From: Bartonella bacilliformis KC583 | Lineage (GTDB): Bacteria; Pseudomonadota; Alphaproteobacteria; Rhizobiales; Rhizobiaceae | Assembly: GCF_000015445.1 (NCBI RefSeq) | Contig: NC_008783.1 | Coordinates: 1,115,001 to 1,179,000 of the forward strand | Length of the DNA: 64,000 nt | Direction: 5' to 3' | Part shown: one piece after another, positions 47,181-56,892 of the stretch | How the letters are laid out: the number at the start of each line of letters is the position of its first letter | How positions within the stretch are numbered: position 1 is the stretch's first letter | Notes under the pieces: model-generated | Told to the model about the DNA's origin: nothing | What the model saw: the letters and a program-made list of their open reading frames with translations, nothing else | Database searches by the model: none | Translations under genes and position numbers: made by a program

Positions 47181-48438
47181 CTTCAAGAGAAAGATCCATA
47201 AGTGACGAATCCTCCAACAAAAATCGTTTAAAAAATTGCCTTGATTCATTTTGTCCACTTTGATCGTTATGATCAAACGCCTGATGCTGTCCATGAGAAT
47301 TTTGTTCGCTATTATTTTGCCCTAACCCTTGATCCATCTGTGAAAACTGACCTGATTGAGCATTTTTATCAATAATGGTAACTGACAAGCGGCCACCATC
47401 ATGAATATGCGCTTTTTCTAAGATGTGGATCAACATTTCTTGATTATTGGCTAAAAGGCGCGCTGTTTCTTGATGCTGAGCTTGTAATTCAACATGCAGC
47501 CCCTGTGTAGTCATCCGCAACTTTGCATCAATCGAGCCAAGTTCAACAGGTGTGAGCTTTAAATGCAAAAGCTGCACATGACCAACCTTTTTATTCAAAG
47601 TGACATGAACATCATTGAATTGGCTAATGAAATTTGGCTTTTCTTGTTGCACAGCAACATTATCACCCATTTTCAAATCCCCAAGAAACAGAGATTTTGC
47701 GGTCTCAACATCAAAACGCACTGTCGAAGATTCACTGCCCCGTATTAAACTTTGTGTGAAATTTTGTGTAAAATGCTGTGAATGCTTATGGATTCTCGGA
47801 TTTCTTTCCTTTATGCTCGTTTGAGTATCTCCCTCAACACTCTCTGTTTTCTGCATATTTGCAATCCATTGCTCTCCCCTGTTACCCCTTATAGCGGATT
47901 GACCACGCTCATTTTCTGTAAATTCACCAATTTTCTTTTCAATGATTTCTTGTTTTACAAATTGTTGAGATAAACATAGCGGATGCTCTTCGCCCTGAAG
48001 TGCAACACTTTTCTGCATGTTTGAACGCTGATGCTTTGCTTTTAAAGCTTTAACCACGTCCTGTTCTGAAACTTCTTCTTCTGTTTGCATCCATAAGAAG
48101 TCTTCATTCCCCCCCTCTTGCTCTGCTTCATCTTGATTGATCACCTTTTCAAACGCTTTATTTGTGTGATGCTTTTCGCCTTTTTCGTCTGATACTTTAT
48201 TGAACGTCGATGCAGAAGAAGATGTCGTCGCATTTGATGCTAGCATCCCTTCCGTTGTCTGCATCGGTGATGAATTTTGAGAAAAATCCTTTTTATCGCG
48301 GTTAACCAGTGCTCCAAATCCTTGATCAAACTGATTATCTATACCCCCTTGTGCCCTTTCTGATTGTTCTGAAGTCTTATTCACTGGAGACATTAGCGTG
48401 GAAAGAAAACCTCTTGATCCATCAATATTGATCATCAT
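47143..48438 (-). CDS. fliK: Flagellar hook-length control protein FliK (rhizobial MotD)
   Basis: The 431-residue protein has a long, low-complexity, Gln/Ser/Glu-rich N-terminal two thirds and a C-terminal Flg_hook domain (about residues 290-370: VGHVQLLHLKLTPVELGSIDAKLRMTTQGLHVELQAQ). FliK measures hook length and switches export specificity. In rhizobia this gene, between motC and a transglycosylase, was once called motD. The ATG overlaps the motC stop by 4 bp. Confidence 0.87.
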   Translation of the reverse strand: MMINIDGSRGFLSTLMSPVNKTSEQSERAQGGIDNQFDQGFGALVNRDKKDFSQNSSPMQTTEGMLASNATTSSSASTFNKVSDEKGEKHHTNKAFEKVINQDEAEQEGGNEDFLWMQTEEEVSEQDVVKALKAKHQRSNMQKSVALQGEEHPLCLSQQFVKQEIIEKKIGEFTENERGQSAIRGNRGEQWIANMQKTESVEGDTQTSIKERNPRIHKHSQHFTQNFTQSLIRGSESSTVRFDVETAKSLFLGDLKMGDNVAVQQEKPNFISQFNDVHVTLNKKVGHVQLLHLKLTPVELGSIDAKLRMTTQGLHVELQAQHQETARLLANNQEMLIHILEKAHIHDGGRLSVTIIDKNAQSGQFSQMDQGLGQNNSEQNSHGQHQAFDHNDQSGQNESRQFFKRFLLEDSSLMDLSLEDVHSRNSHRLVV

Positions 48439-49805
48439 ATCTGCTCTCCTAATAATTTGTCGACTATATTGATTTTTTCTCGTGTTTGTTCGATAAATTG
48501 ATCTGTCTCGGTTGCAATAGAAGGTAGATCACTTTGTTGTCCAACACGTCTCTTTGACTGTGTTTCTAATGTTTCTTGGCTTTGCGACGATATCAAAGCT
48601 TGTGTTTCAACGGTTTGGGAATCATCCGATAAAGAAAAAGAAACCCTGTCCGCTATAGCTTGCGCAGCAGTCAATAAAGGGCGATCTCTTTCTAATAAAT
48701 CGTTGCTAGAAATAGTCTGCAACATTTTTGCTGCCTCTTCTGCTGTGACTGACCCAGCCAAACTTGCAGCATAATAAAGGCGGATAGGTGCATCACTAAC
48801 ATTTAGTTCATGCGCTAACATCAGAGCTTTTTGAGCACTCAGTTTCACTCTTTCCATGCGTGCATCAATCAATGCTGCACGGCTCACTTCTGTATATGTC
48901 ATCAATTGCAGCATTGTCGGTGCATATGAAACCAATGTTTCGAATTGCTCATCACTCAGGTCTTTTTCAATGCGCGGAATAGCAAGCCTAAACTCACTCC
49001 AAAAATTATTCACATAAGGTGACTTTTCAAACCGATGCGCATAATTGCGTACTAACAACATCAAAAGCTCTGCCTTACCAAGCGTTGCAGCGACCCTAAG
49101 TTCACGACGAATTGCACTTTCTTCAAACAAAGTTCCTGGAGCTAACAGCCTAACTTGATTAAGTTGTTTCAAAGCCAAAGCAGGATCTTTTTCACTGGTA
49201 TTTGTAACAGTAGAGAGCACAATGGATAAGAATAAAGCAGGGGGAAGTAACTGAAGTTCTTGATCGCTCAAATTTGCAAAAGCTCTAAAAAATTCCTCTC
49301 TTCTATGAGACGTATAGGCCAAAGCACCTGTTATCAAATTTTGGGCAATCCTCCCCTGCCCATGATCCTCTAAAATTATCCTAACAACCCGAGGATTTCC
49401 ACCATTTAAAAGATAGATCAATAAGGCATAAAGATTATGCTCATCTTGCCAAACATCAGGACTAAGGGTTAAAAATTTTTCACCAATCTCTCTTAAAAGT
49501 TCTGGTTGTTTCTGTAACGCCCCTTCCTGACCTGACATAATTTTGTCTTGTAAATTTTGTAAGGAACGAACAAGCTGTATAGGCTGAGATAAAATAATCC
49601 TTGATGAAGTATAAGATTTTTCCTCTGAAGAAGCAGATAAATCTTCAGAAGGAAGAGCCGCTTGGGCGACAAAAACCTCTCCAAATTTTGTGTCAGTAGC
49701 TGTTTTGACTTGTTTTAAAGAGGCCTCTACTCTTTGCAGACATATCGCTTGAGTCAAAACAAAAAAAAGCAAAAGACAGACACTCTGTGTCCTTTCCATT
49801 ATCAT
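48435..49805 (-). CDS. motC: Chemotaxis/motor protein MotC (periplasmic)
   Basis: The 456-residue protein has a signal peptide (SVCLLLFFVLTQAICLQRVEA) and helical repeats (SSRIILSQPIQLVRSLQNLQDKIMSGQEGAL, LLPPALFLSIVLSTVT). MotC is a periplasmic protein found in rhizobial motors that binds MotB and is needed for rotation. The gene order motB-motC-fliK is the same as in Sinorhizobium and Brucella. It overlaps fliK by 4 bp. Confidence 0.9.
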   Translation of the reverse strand: MIMERTQSVCLLLFFVLTQAICLQRVEASLKQVKTATDTKFGEVFVAQAALPSEDLSASSEEKSYTSSRIILSQPIQLVRSLQNLQDKIMSGQEGALQKQPELLREIGEKFLTLSPDVWQDEHNLYALLIYLLNGGNPRVVRIILEDHGQGRIAQNLITGALAYTSHRREEFFRAFANLSDQELQLLPPALFLSIVLSTVTNTSEKDPALALKQLNQVRLLAPGTLFEESAIRRELRVAATLGKAELLMLLVRNYAHRFEKSPYVNNFWSEFRLAIPRIEKDLSDEQFETLVSYAPTMLQLMTYTEVSRAALIDARMERVKLSAQKALMLAHELNVSDAPIRLYYAASLAGSVTAEEAAKMLQTISSNDLLERDRPLLTAAQAIADRVSFSLSDDSQTVETQALISSQSQETLETQSKRRVGQQSDLPSIATETDQFIEQTREKINIVDKLLGEQI

Positions 49806-49886
49806 GGTACCTTATTCCTCTTTGGGGACGAGCCTAAGTTAAATAGGCTTTTTAGATAACTTTTTAAATGCCAGCACCTTTTGCAT

Positions 49887-50960
49887 CTATTCACCATTTG
49901 GGTTGCGTATAAAAATAGAGATACGCCGATTTTCAGCAGCATATGGATCTGCCTTATTTTTTAAATCTCGATCTGCATACCCTTCAACTCGCAAAATCCG
50001 TTTTTCATCCAAGCCACCCCGCACTAACATGTAATAAGCCATTTGTGCCCGTGCTGTTGAAAGCTGCCAATTATCACGATTAGCACTACGGTAAGGCCGA
50101 GAATCTGTATGGCCACTAATGATAACATCTCCTTGATGCTTTGCGATAATTTTTGCCATCTCGCCAATAACTTCAACCGTTTCTGCTGTTGGAAGAGAGG
50201 AACCCACTCTAAACATCTCACGTTGAGGCTGATCCATTAATTCAATGATAACACCTTCTTTGATTGGCTCTACATAAACCGATACATGGTGATCATTGAC
50301 TGTTTCTTTCATAAACTCTGTCAATTCTTTCGCGAAATCGATCGATTCTTGAGAAGGAAAATTCTCCTGTGCAAGTTTTTGGAATGCTAGTGGTGTCTCT
50401 GCTTTTACCAACGCATCAGACGCCGCTTGTTTCCAATAATTTAGTGAGAATGGATCATAATAATCAATTCCGACCTTTGAATTTTCTCTTGAATCACCAT
50501 TTTCTTGTTCCATCGACGTGCTATTTTCTGCATTCTTATCAGACTGATCTTGCATCGTTCGTTTTGCATCAACAATCTTTTCTAACCCTGTATAAGGATC
50601 ACGCATTAGCTCTGCTTCTTCTGTGAGATTAAGCTGACCATTTTCTGATTGCGCCTCTTCTCTACGTGTTGGATCAACAGAGGGCGTATTGTTATCTTCA
50701 GCATCATTTTGCTTAACACCACGAATAGTTGTTTCATGATCCACGAGTTTGATGGGATTAAAATAATTTGCAATAACGGCTTTTTCTTCTTCATCCTTTG
50801 CATTGACCAACCACATCACAAGAAAAAGTGCCATCATTGCTGTCATAAAATCGGCATAAGCAATCTTCCAAACACCACCATGATGATCATCATGATCATC
50901 ATGCCCACCACGACGAACGATAATAATTTCAGAATGAGTGTGTTGATCTTCTGATTTCAC
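49887..50960 (-). CDS. motB: Flagellar stator protein MotB
   Basis: The 357-residue protein has a short cytosolic His/Asp-rich N-terminus (HDDHDDHHGG) and one membrane helix containing the proton-conducting Asp (WKIAYADFMTAMMALFLVMWLVNA). It ends with an OmpA-like peptidoglycan-binding domain (VIISGHTDSRPYRSANRDNWQLSTARA, ENRRISIFIRN). motA is not in the window. Overlaps the upstream FliH-like gene by 4 bp (ATGA). Confidence 0.94.
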   Translation of the reverse strand: MKSEDQHTHSEIIIVRRGGHDDHDDHHGGVWKIAYADFMTAMMALFLVMWLVNAKDEEEKAVIANYFNPIKLVDHETTIRGVKQNDAEDNNTPSVDPTRREEAQSENGQLNLTEEAELMRDPYTGLEKIVDAKRTMQDQSDKNAENSTSMEQENGDSRENSKVGIDYYDPFSLNYWKQAASDALVKAETPLAFQKLAQENFPSQESIDFAKELTEFMKETVNDHHVSVYVEPIKEGVIIELMDQPQREMFRVGSSLPTAETVEVIGEMAKIIAKHQGDVIISGHTDSRPYRSANRDNWQLSTARAQMAYYMLVRGGLDEKRILRVEGYADRDLKNKADPYAAENRRISIFIRNPNGE

Positions 50961-51718
50961 TGAATCAACTCCTGTAATGACGCCAGTAACGGAGCAAGCT
51001 GCGTAGCGACAACTACTTCACCACGGCGCAAACGTATCTCTGTGCTGTTGGTCGGGTGAAATTCAAATTGAGATGAATTAAATTCCTGCTGCTTTTTGAG
51101 CTGCTCAAAAAGTTTTTCATTGCCTTCAAGAATCAAAGACTGATTTGCATCGACAACTTGCCCTGCTAACTTTGCAGCAAATTGCTTCAACACGTCTTGT
51201 GTCATCCTCTCCCCTATAAAGCCAGAGAGAATCTGTGCAATATCCTGAGCGATTTCTTGACGTAAATTCGCCAAACCTTCTGTTAATTGGCGATGCATAT
51301 CAGCACCTAAAGCTTCAATTGCACTGTCCTTTGCTATTTCAAGAGCTTTTACATGTTCTTCTTCCATGCGCTTTTTTTCAGCTGAAAAATGCATTTGCAA
51401 CTTTTCTGTTGTTTCCTGCACTGCTTGGTGAACAACTTCTTGTTGCAGCGCATGAACATCAATAGTTTTTTCAGCATTTACGTGGAGAGGTAAAATATCT
51501 TCCATATTTTCTTCTGATAAAACAACGCCAGATAATGAAAATGCTTCATGCCCTTCATCTTCACACATCCTCCCAGCTTGCTCAACAAAAGACAGAATTT
51601 CTTCCTCTTCATCAACGACATGTCGTCGTGAAAAATCCCTAAGAACGGAAGAAAATGGCAAACTTGCCTTTCTTTGAAATTCTTCACTTATCTTTTCCAT
51701 TCTATTGACCACATTCAT
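50957..51718 (-). CDS. FliH-like coiled-coil flagellar protein (function inferred)
   Basis: The 253-residue protein is rich in Glu, Gln and Lys, with a predicted long coiled coil (about residues 85-175) and a compact C-terminal part (RLRRGEVVVATQLAPLLASLQELI). Position between fliF and motB, and the acidic N-terminus plus coiled-coil plus C-terminal domain order, resemble FliH, the regulator of the export ATPase FliI. Direct motif evidence is weak, so a rhizobial-specific flagellar protein is the alternative. It is translationally coupled to motB. Confidence 0.6.
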   Translation of the reverse strand: MNVVNRMEKISEEFQRKASLPFSSVLRDFSRRHVVDEEEEILSFVEQAGRMCEDEGHEAFSLSGVVLSEENMEDILPLHVNAEKTIDVHALQQEVVHQAVQETTEKLQMHFSAEKKRMEEEHVKALEIAKDSAIEALGADMHRQLTEGLANLRQEIAQDIAQILSGFIGERMTQDVLKQFAAKLAGQVVDANQSLILEGNEKLFEQLKKQQEFNSSQFEFHPTNSTEIRLRRGEVVVATQLAPLLASLQELIQ

Positions 51719-51739
51719 TCAGCATTGCATTCTATAAAT

Positions 51740-53401
51740 CTACACAGGCTGCGCCGTTGTATCATTAACCCATTCACGCAAAATCCCAGCAAAACGCTCT
51801 TCATCCATATCTATCATTTTTTCCAAACGATTTTGTGGGGGAACACGCATACGATTGCGTAAATCACGCAGTGTATCATCATTTGTTTTTGTCACCCCAC
51901 CAACACCGGCAGCAGCCTGCGATTGATTATCCAAAGCAGGAACAGCGCCTAAGCCAGCCAAAGCATTTTCACCACTATTACGAGCTTTTTGTCCTTCACG
52001 CATTTCACGCATTAAAGGGCGCACGCCTAAAAACAAAATCAACAGAACAGCAATTACCAATGCAACACCATTGACCACACCAGGTATGTAACGTGACACA
52101 GACTTCCAAAGAGGCGTTTCAATAGGTGTCAAATCAGCATCATTATGACCAATGAAATCAACAGCTGTTACATTGATGATATCACCGCGATTTGGATCAA
52201 GCCCTGCAGCGGCTGAAACCATTTGTTGAATACGGTTTACTTCGTCATTAATAAAATCTTCAGAAACTGTCGTTTCCCCATTTGCAGGCACCAAACGTGC
52301 ACGATCTACCACAATGGCAATAGCCAATTTTTTCACACTATAACCATCTCTAACCGTAGAGATAATTTTAGAATTAATTTCATAATTGGTTGTTTCTTCA
52401 CGACGGTCTTTTTTATCTGTTGACGTTTCTCCACTACCATTAGCAATTTCTTCTTGTGGAATATTTTGCTCGACCCCAACAGCATCACTGTTGCGACTAT
52501 TTTGGCTATCTGCTTGATCACGCACAGAACGTATAGAACGTACAACCTGCGATTCCGGATCAAAAATTGTTTCATTGATTTGACGACGATCTGTATCCAA
52601 AGCCACTTGCACACTGGTTTGGAAATGGTCAAGCCCAAGATAAGGAACCAATTGCTTACGAATATTGGCATCAATTTGCGATGCAACCTGGTGTTCTAGT
52701 GAAGCCATGACAACAGGTGCCCCATTGATGGCATCAACCCCAGAAGCTAACATCTGTCCGCGTGTGTCCATCACCGTTACTGAACTTGCTTCAAGCGAGG
52801 GAACAGCGGCTGCCACTAAATGTCGAATAGATTGAGCAGATTCAACTGAAAAACCGCCATCCGTACGAATCACAACAGAGGCTGTAGGCTTTTGATTGGC
52901 TCGACGAAAAGATCCTTTATCAGGTAAAACAATATGGACACGTGCAGCCTTTACACCCTGCACAGCTTGAATTGTGCGCGCAATCTCGCCCTCTAAAGCA
53001 CGTTGACGTGTGATTTCTTGCATGAAAGATGTTAACCCCAAGGACCCCATATTATCAAACAATTCATACCCTGCATTGTTCGATGTGGGAAGTCCTTTTT
53101 CTGCAAGAAACATTCGAGCATGCTCTGCTTGCCCTACAGGAACCTGAACAGACCCCCCATCGGAAGAAACATCAAAAGCAATTCCTGCTTCCCCCAAAGC
53201 CATCCCTATACGGTTTACATCATCGCGAGAAAGACCAACATAAAGCGTTTCGTGAGAGGGACGCGTGAGATAAAAGCTAGAAAATAAAATCGTTCCAAAA
53301 AGCGTTACCCCAACCAAACCAAGCGCAATTAGACGCTTTGCTCCTAATTTATAAAGAGCACTCCCTGAAGAAGAAAGAAAAACAAAAAATTTATCAAGCA
53401 T
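51740..53401 (-). CDS. fliF: Flagellar MS-ring protein FliF
   Basis: The 553-residue protein has TM1 near residue 25 (LIALGLVGVTLFGTILFSSFYLT), periplasmic ring-building domains (LYVGLSRDDVNRIGMALGEAGIAFDVS, RVHIVLPDKGSFRRANQKPTASVVIRT), TM2 near 435 (GVALVIAVLLILFLGVRPLMREM) and a C-terminal FliG-binding helix (IDMDEERFAGILREWVND). I chose ATG 53401; the frame extends upstream to 53482 with non-conserved sequence. First gene of the fliF-(fliH-like)-motB-motC-fliK group. Confidence 0.93.
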   Translation of the reverse strand: MLDKFFVFLSSSGSALYKLGAKRLIALGLVGVTLFGTILFSSFYLTRPSHETLYVGLSRDDVNRIGMALGEAGIAFDVSSDGGSVQVPVGQAEHARMFLAEKGLPTSNNAGYELFDNMGSLGLTSFMQEITRQRALEGEIARTIQAVQGVKAARVHIVLPDKGSFRRANQKPTASVVIRTDGGFSVESAQSIRHLVAAAVPSLEASSVTVMDTRGQMLASGVDAINGAPVVMASLEHQVASQIDANIRKQLVPYLGLDHFQTSVQVALDTDRRQINETIFDPESQVVRSIRSVRDQADSQNSRNSDAVGVEQNIPQEEIANGSGETSTDKKDRREETTNYEINSKIISTVRDGYSVKKLAIAIVVDRARLVPANGETTVSEDFINDEVNRIQQMVSAAAGLDPNRGDIINVTAVDFIGHNDADLTPIETPLWKSVSRYIPGVVNGVALVIAVLLILFLGVRPLMREMREGQKARNSGENALAGLGAVPALDNQSQAAAGVGGVTKTNDDTLRDLRNRMRVPPQNRLEKMIDMDEERFAGILREWVNDTTAQPV

Positions 53402-53935
53402 ATATTTGCACCATTTTGTTTTAAAGAAAAAGCAGTTACTACGTATAAAAAAGGCAACACATTTAAAGCTGTTGACCGACACTTTTTCCTCTCATCATAA
53501 ACAATAAAGCTTGCGCGAAAATGATGCGTATTTTTAATGAAAAAATACATTCCTCCTCTGCATTATCCCCCTACAGAATCATAACTTTAATAGAAATTGG
53601 ATATCCATGTAACCTTGTTTCAAAAGGCTCCATTGCATGAGGATATAAACTGCTAATACCAACACCAAACGCAGATATATTCCGGCAATAATTTTCTGCA
53701 GAAAATAGATGATTATTTTTAACGTTATTCTAAAAAAGATTTTTACAAAATGTATAGAGCAATACCTTCTAAATGGACGTTCACGAAATGTACACTGATT
53801 GACACAAAATAAAAAAGAAGATAGATCCGACCACGCTTAATTGAGGGTACTCTATTTTTTTTGGGGATATCTAATTTTTTCAAATAGCTCACTGAAGAGG
53901 AAATAGGTGAAGCTTGTAAATTGGGGGAATTTTCC
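53402..53935. other. 534-bp divergent region between fliF and the first tandem autotransporter
   Basis: AT-rich; no credible gene. Promoters of the fliF group (minus) and the autotransporter (plus) must be here but were not resolved. Confidence 0.5.
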
Positions 53936-55768
53936 ATGTATAAGAAATATCTTTTGTCATGTACAACAGCTGTTAGCTTTTTATTACTTGGCTTTCATTT
54001 GGATGCAAATGCGCAACGCATCGTCATTGATGATGGAAGAACAGAAAACATTAGTGACTTAACCCTCTCAGCTGTTAGCCCTAGACCAGAACATGGTGGT
54101 GTCTACGTAACCGATGGCACACTCAATGGCTCAGATTTAATAATCTTTGGCACAGCAGGAAATGGATACGGAGCCACAGCTGATGGAAATAATGCTATAA
54201 CCCATAACGGAGGTAAAAGCATAATACAGTTTCAGGATACTCTCATAAGATACGTTACAGTCGGTCTTTTTGCAAAAGATCGCGGTCAGATCACAATGAT
54301 CAACGGCTCCATCAGAGACGCTGAAACAGCTGTAATATCAGAAAGCACATGGACAACACACAATCCCCAAGCAACTAATGTTATTTTAAATAATGTTGTT
54401 ATTGAAGCTAAAGTTGCTCTCTATACAAAAGGTCCTAACGCAAATATCATCATGACCGGGGGAACAATTGCTGCAACACAAAATGCATTTACCGTGGAAA
54501 ACGGTGGAATGATTAGAGTTACTGATGTCTCTGCAACAGCAGATGAAATAGGCATAATCCTTGCAAACACAAACAATGATAAGAGACCTAACAGAATCGA
54601 TTTAACCAATACAAAGCTTATCGTTGAAAATGGTATTGGCATTATAGGATCTGCTGAAAATAGTATAATAAACCTAAATAATTCTGAAATTCGCGCTGAT
54701 CTTTTATTAAACAGCATCAATGTAGATGAGAATAAAAATCCTGCTAGGCTTAATCTTAAAGCAGAAAATTCAATTTTAGAAGGGAACGTACGAATTGCCG
54801 CGAATGACACAGTATCCTTCGACCTTACCAACACAACATGGTATTTAAAAATTAGTAATGAAAAAGATGCGAATGGCAATCTGCTTAGTATTAAAGATAG
54901 ATCACATTCTCAACTGTCTACGCTTAAACTGAAAGATAGTTCCATTATTTTTAAAGAGCCAACAGGAAATAATTATCAAACATTGCTCATCAGTGCGCAA
55001 AGACCGGCTTCCTTTATAGAAGATCAAGATCTTAACCAGAAAAATCAAACTGCTATCTATAGTGCAGAAGGAAACACACAAATTCATTTCAATACTGTAT
55101 GGAGTGATGGTGCCAAAATAACGGATCAAAAAACCGATCGTGTTCTCATCCATGGTGATGTCTCAGGAACCACCATGATTCATGTCAATGTGAAGGAAGG
55201 TGACAATGTACAAAAGGATACCTCTCTTCCTTGGAATCAACGAGGTGTTTCTCTTATTCAAGTCTCTGGAATAGCCAATGAAAACTCTTTCAAACTAGCA
55301 AACGGCTATACCACATTAAATGGTACACCCTATAAATATATCCTCTATGCCTATGGAAAAGGCTCCAGCCATGGAGGAGCTAGTGCTGGGCAAAATATAG
55401 TTAGTGACGGTGATGATTTCTGGGATTTCCGCTTACAAGGGGAATACCTTCCCCCTCCTCCAGATCCTAATCCAGAGGGACCGGACACTGGGAAACCAGA
55501 CACTGGAGGACCGGACACTGGAGGACCGGACACTGGGGAACCGGATACTGGGGGGCCGGACACTGGGGAACCAGATACCGGAGGACCAGACACTGGGGAA
55601 CCAGATACCGGAGGACCAGACACTGGGGGGCCGGACACTGGGGAACCGGACACCGGAGGACCAGACACTGGGGGGGCCGGACACAGATGGACGTGTACAA
55701 GCTCTTGTTCCACAAGCAGCAAGTTATATAGTTCTGCCCAATGCTCTCTTCTCCACTGGTATCACTGA
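53936..55768 (+). CDS. Tandem autotransporter 1, passenger part, out of frame with its barrel
   Basis: As sequenced, this frame encodes a signal peptide (YLLSCTTAVSFLLLGFHLDANA), a beta-helical passenger starting QRIVIDDGRTENISD, and 13 PDTG(G/E/K) repeats. Just after a G7 tract (55670-55676) it then runs into about 30 non-homologous residues and stops at 55768. With six G the frame would join the barrel at 55677-56663, giving about 908 residues like its neighbour. GGGGGAA lies 6 nt before ATG 53936; an in-frame TTG at 53921 is less likely. Passenger and leader resemble Bartonella inducible/BafA-type autotransporters; that identification is inference. Confidence 0.85.
   Translation: MYKKYLLSCTTAVSFLLLGFHLDANAQRIVIDDGRTENISDLTLSAVSPRPEHGGVYVTDGTLNGSDLIIFGTAGNGYGATADGNNAITHNGGKSIIQFQDTLIRYVTVGLFAKDRGQITMINGSIRDAETAVISESTWTTHNPQATNVILNNVVIEAKVALYTKGPNANIIMTGGTIAATQNAFTVENGGMIRVTDVSATADEIGIILANTNNDKRPNRIDLTNTKLIVENGIGIIGSAENSIINLNNSEIRADLLLNSINVDENKNPARLNLKAENSILEGNVRIAANDTVSFDLTNTTWYLKISNEKDANGNLLSIKDRSHSQLSTLKLKDSSIIFKEPTGNNYQTLLISAQRPASFIEDQDLNQKNQTAIYSAEGNTQIHFNTVWSDGAKITDQKTDRVLIHGDVSGTTMIHVNVKEGDNVQKDTSLPWNQRGVSLIQVSGIANENSFKLANGYTTLNGTPYKYILYAYGKGSSHGGASAGQNIVSDGDDFWDFRLQGEYLPPPPDPNPEGPDTGKPDTGGPDTGGPDTGEPDTGGPDTGEPDTGGPDTGEPDTGGPDTGGPDTGEPDTGGPDTGGAGHRWTCTSSCSTSSKLYSSAQCSLLHWYH
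55481..55676 (+). repeat. Thirteen 15-bp coding repeats (PDTGG/PDTGE) ending in a G7 tract
   Basis: The unit is CCGGACACTGGGGGG/GAA-like with few substitutions, encoding a rigid Pro/Asp/Thr/Gly linker between passenger and barrel. Other G runs in the array are three to six long; the last is seven. Both copy number and G count can change by slipped-strand replication. Confidence 0.9.
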
Positions 55769-56663
55769 TATGAACTATCAAAACGCGTTCTTAGCCAATA
55801 TGCGTTCCATGTCTCTCTTCATGAAAGGTCAGAGAAAAAACACTTTCTTAGCCTCCACTTATAGTGATACCACCACTTTTTCATCTGAGCGCACAGCTTG
55901 GGAATATGGCTATGGCGCTGATATTCAATATACGGCCTTACAAACAGGTGTTGTCTTAGAAACACTAGAAAGCCAAAATATCACAACAGATTTTGGGTTG
56001 TTAGGAACCTATGGTCAATTATTCTTTACCCCAAAAAACATGGCCGATGCTAGTAAAAGCACACTCAATAAATTGTCCTTGACCGCTTATAGCAGCACAC
56101 AACATAATAATGGGCTATATGCAGATATACTCCTATCCTACGGCTTGATCAGTGGAAATATCACCAATGCTCTCATCGGCAATACAGCCCAAGTGGATGG
56201 AACACAAACATTGAGCCTATCTGCAACTATTGGAAAACCATTAGCCATCGGAATTGCTGATCTCACTTTTGAACCACAAGCGCAACTTGCCTATCAGCGC
56301 TTAATGTTTGGTACTATTTCAGATATTGATGGCTTTAAGGTTGATATAGGCTCTCCAGAACAATGGCTCATGCGTATCGGCGGGCGTTTAACCAAAACGC
56401 TTACTTCTCTTCAACAAGGAAAGGCTGTTTCCTTTTATAGTAAACTAGACCTGATCAAAACTTTTGGGGATGAGGGCTCAATAAAAATTGGTGATGACTT
56501 TAAACGTGATCCCACAGGGTCTTTTGTGGAAGGAGGACTAGGTGTCAACATGCAATTGTCTGCAAAATTTTCATTATATGGGGACATAAGCCACAGACGC
56601 AAACTGCAAAAGTCTGGTATCTCAGGGAACAGTTTCTCTGCTGGAATACGATTTCGCTTCTAA
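55677..56663 (+). CDS. Tandem autotransporter 1, beta-barrel part (frame-shifted)
   Basis: These 328 residues continue the protein in the alternative frame: DGRVQALVPQAASYIVLPNALFSTGI, as in the two homologues downstream, then a complete autotransporter barrel ending ISGNSFSAGIRFRF. It lacks its own start and signal, so it is only made if the G7 tract is six (or nine) long or the ribosome shifts. All barrel strands look intact, suggesting selection on the full protein rather than decay. Confidence 0.82.
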   Translation, partial: PDTDGRVQALVPQAASYIVLPNALFSTGITDMNYQNAFLANMRSMSLFMKGQRKNTFLASTYSDTTTFSSERTAWEYGYGADIQYTALQTGVVLETLESQNITTDFGLLGTYGQLFFTPKNMADASKSTLNKLSLTAYSSTQHNNGLYADILLSYGLISGNITNALIGNTAQVDGTQTLSLSATIGKPLAIGIADLTFEPQAQLAYQRLMFGTISDIDGFKVDIGSPEQWLMRIGGRLTKTLTSLQQGKAVSFYSKLDLIKTFGDEGSIKIGDDFKRDPTGSFVEGGLGVNMQLSAKFSLYGDISHRRKLQKSGISGNSFSAGIRFRF

Positions 56664-56789
56664 CGGTATAGCAACAAAATTTTTATAGAATGTAATATAA
56701 CAAAGGATATTTTCTAAATTTGCATCCATGAACGATTTATGTGTTCATGGATGCATAAATCATCATTGACATAAATATGGCAATGATAG

Positions 56790-56811
56790 CCCGGTCAAAC
56801 TTTTACCGGGG
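56790..56811. other. Hairpin between autotransporters 1 and 2
   Basis: CCCGGT and ACCGGG form a 6-bp GC stem with a 9-nt loop, followed by the palindrome TACTTTTAAAAGTA without a T run. It lies 80 bp before autotransporter 2 and may belong to its leader or to mRNA processing. Confidence 0.35.
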
Positions 56812-56892
56812 TACTTTTAAAAGTACAAATTTTATCTTTCTTCTTTAACGAAAGAAGGAAGAAATGGGGATTATAATTTTTGGGGAATTTCA

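Noticed and set aside
53743..53937. 64-codon minus-strand ORF before autotransporter 1
   Set aside because: Covers the autotransporter promoter and ribosome binding site on the other strand; no family signal.
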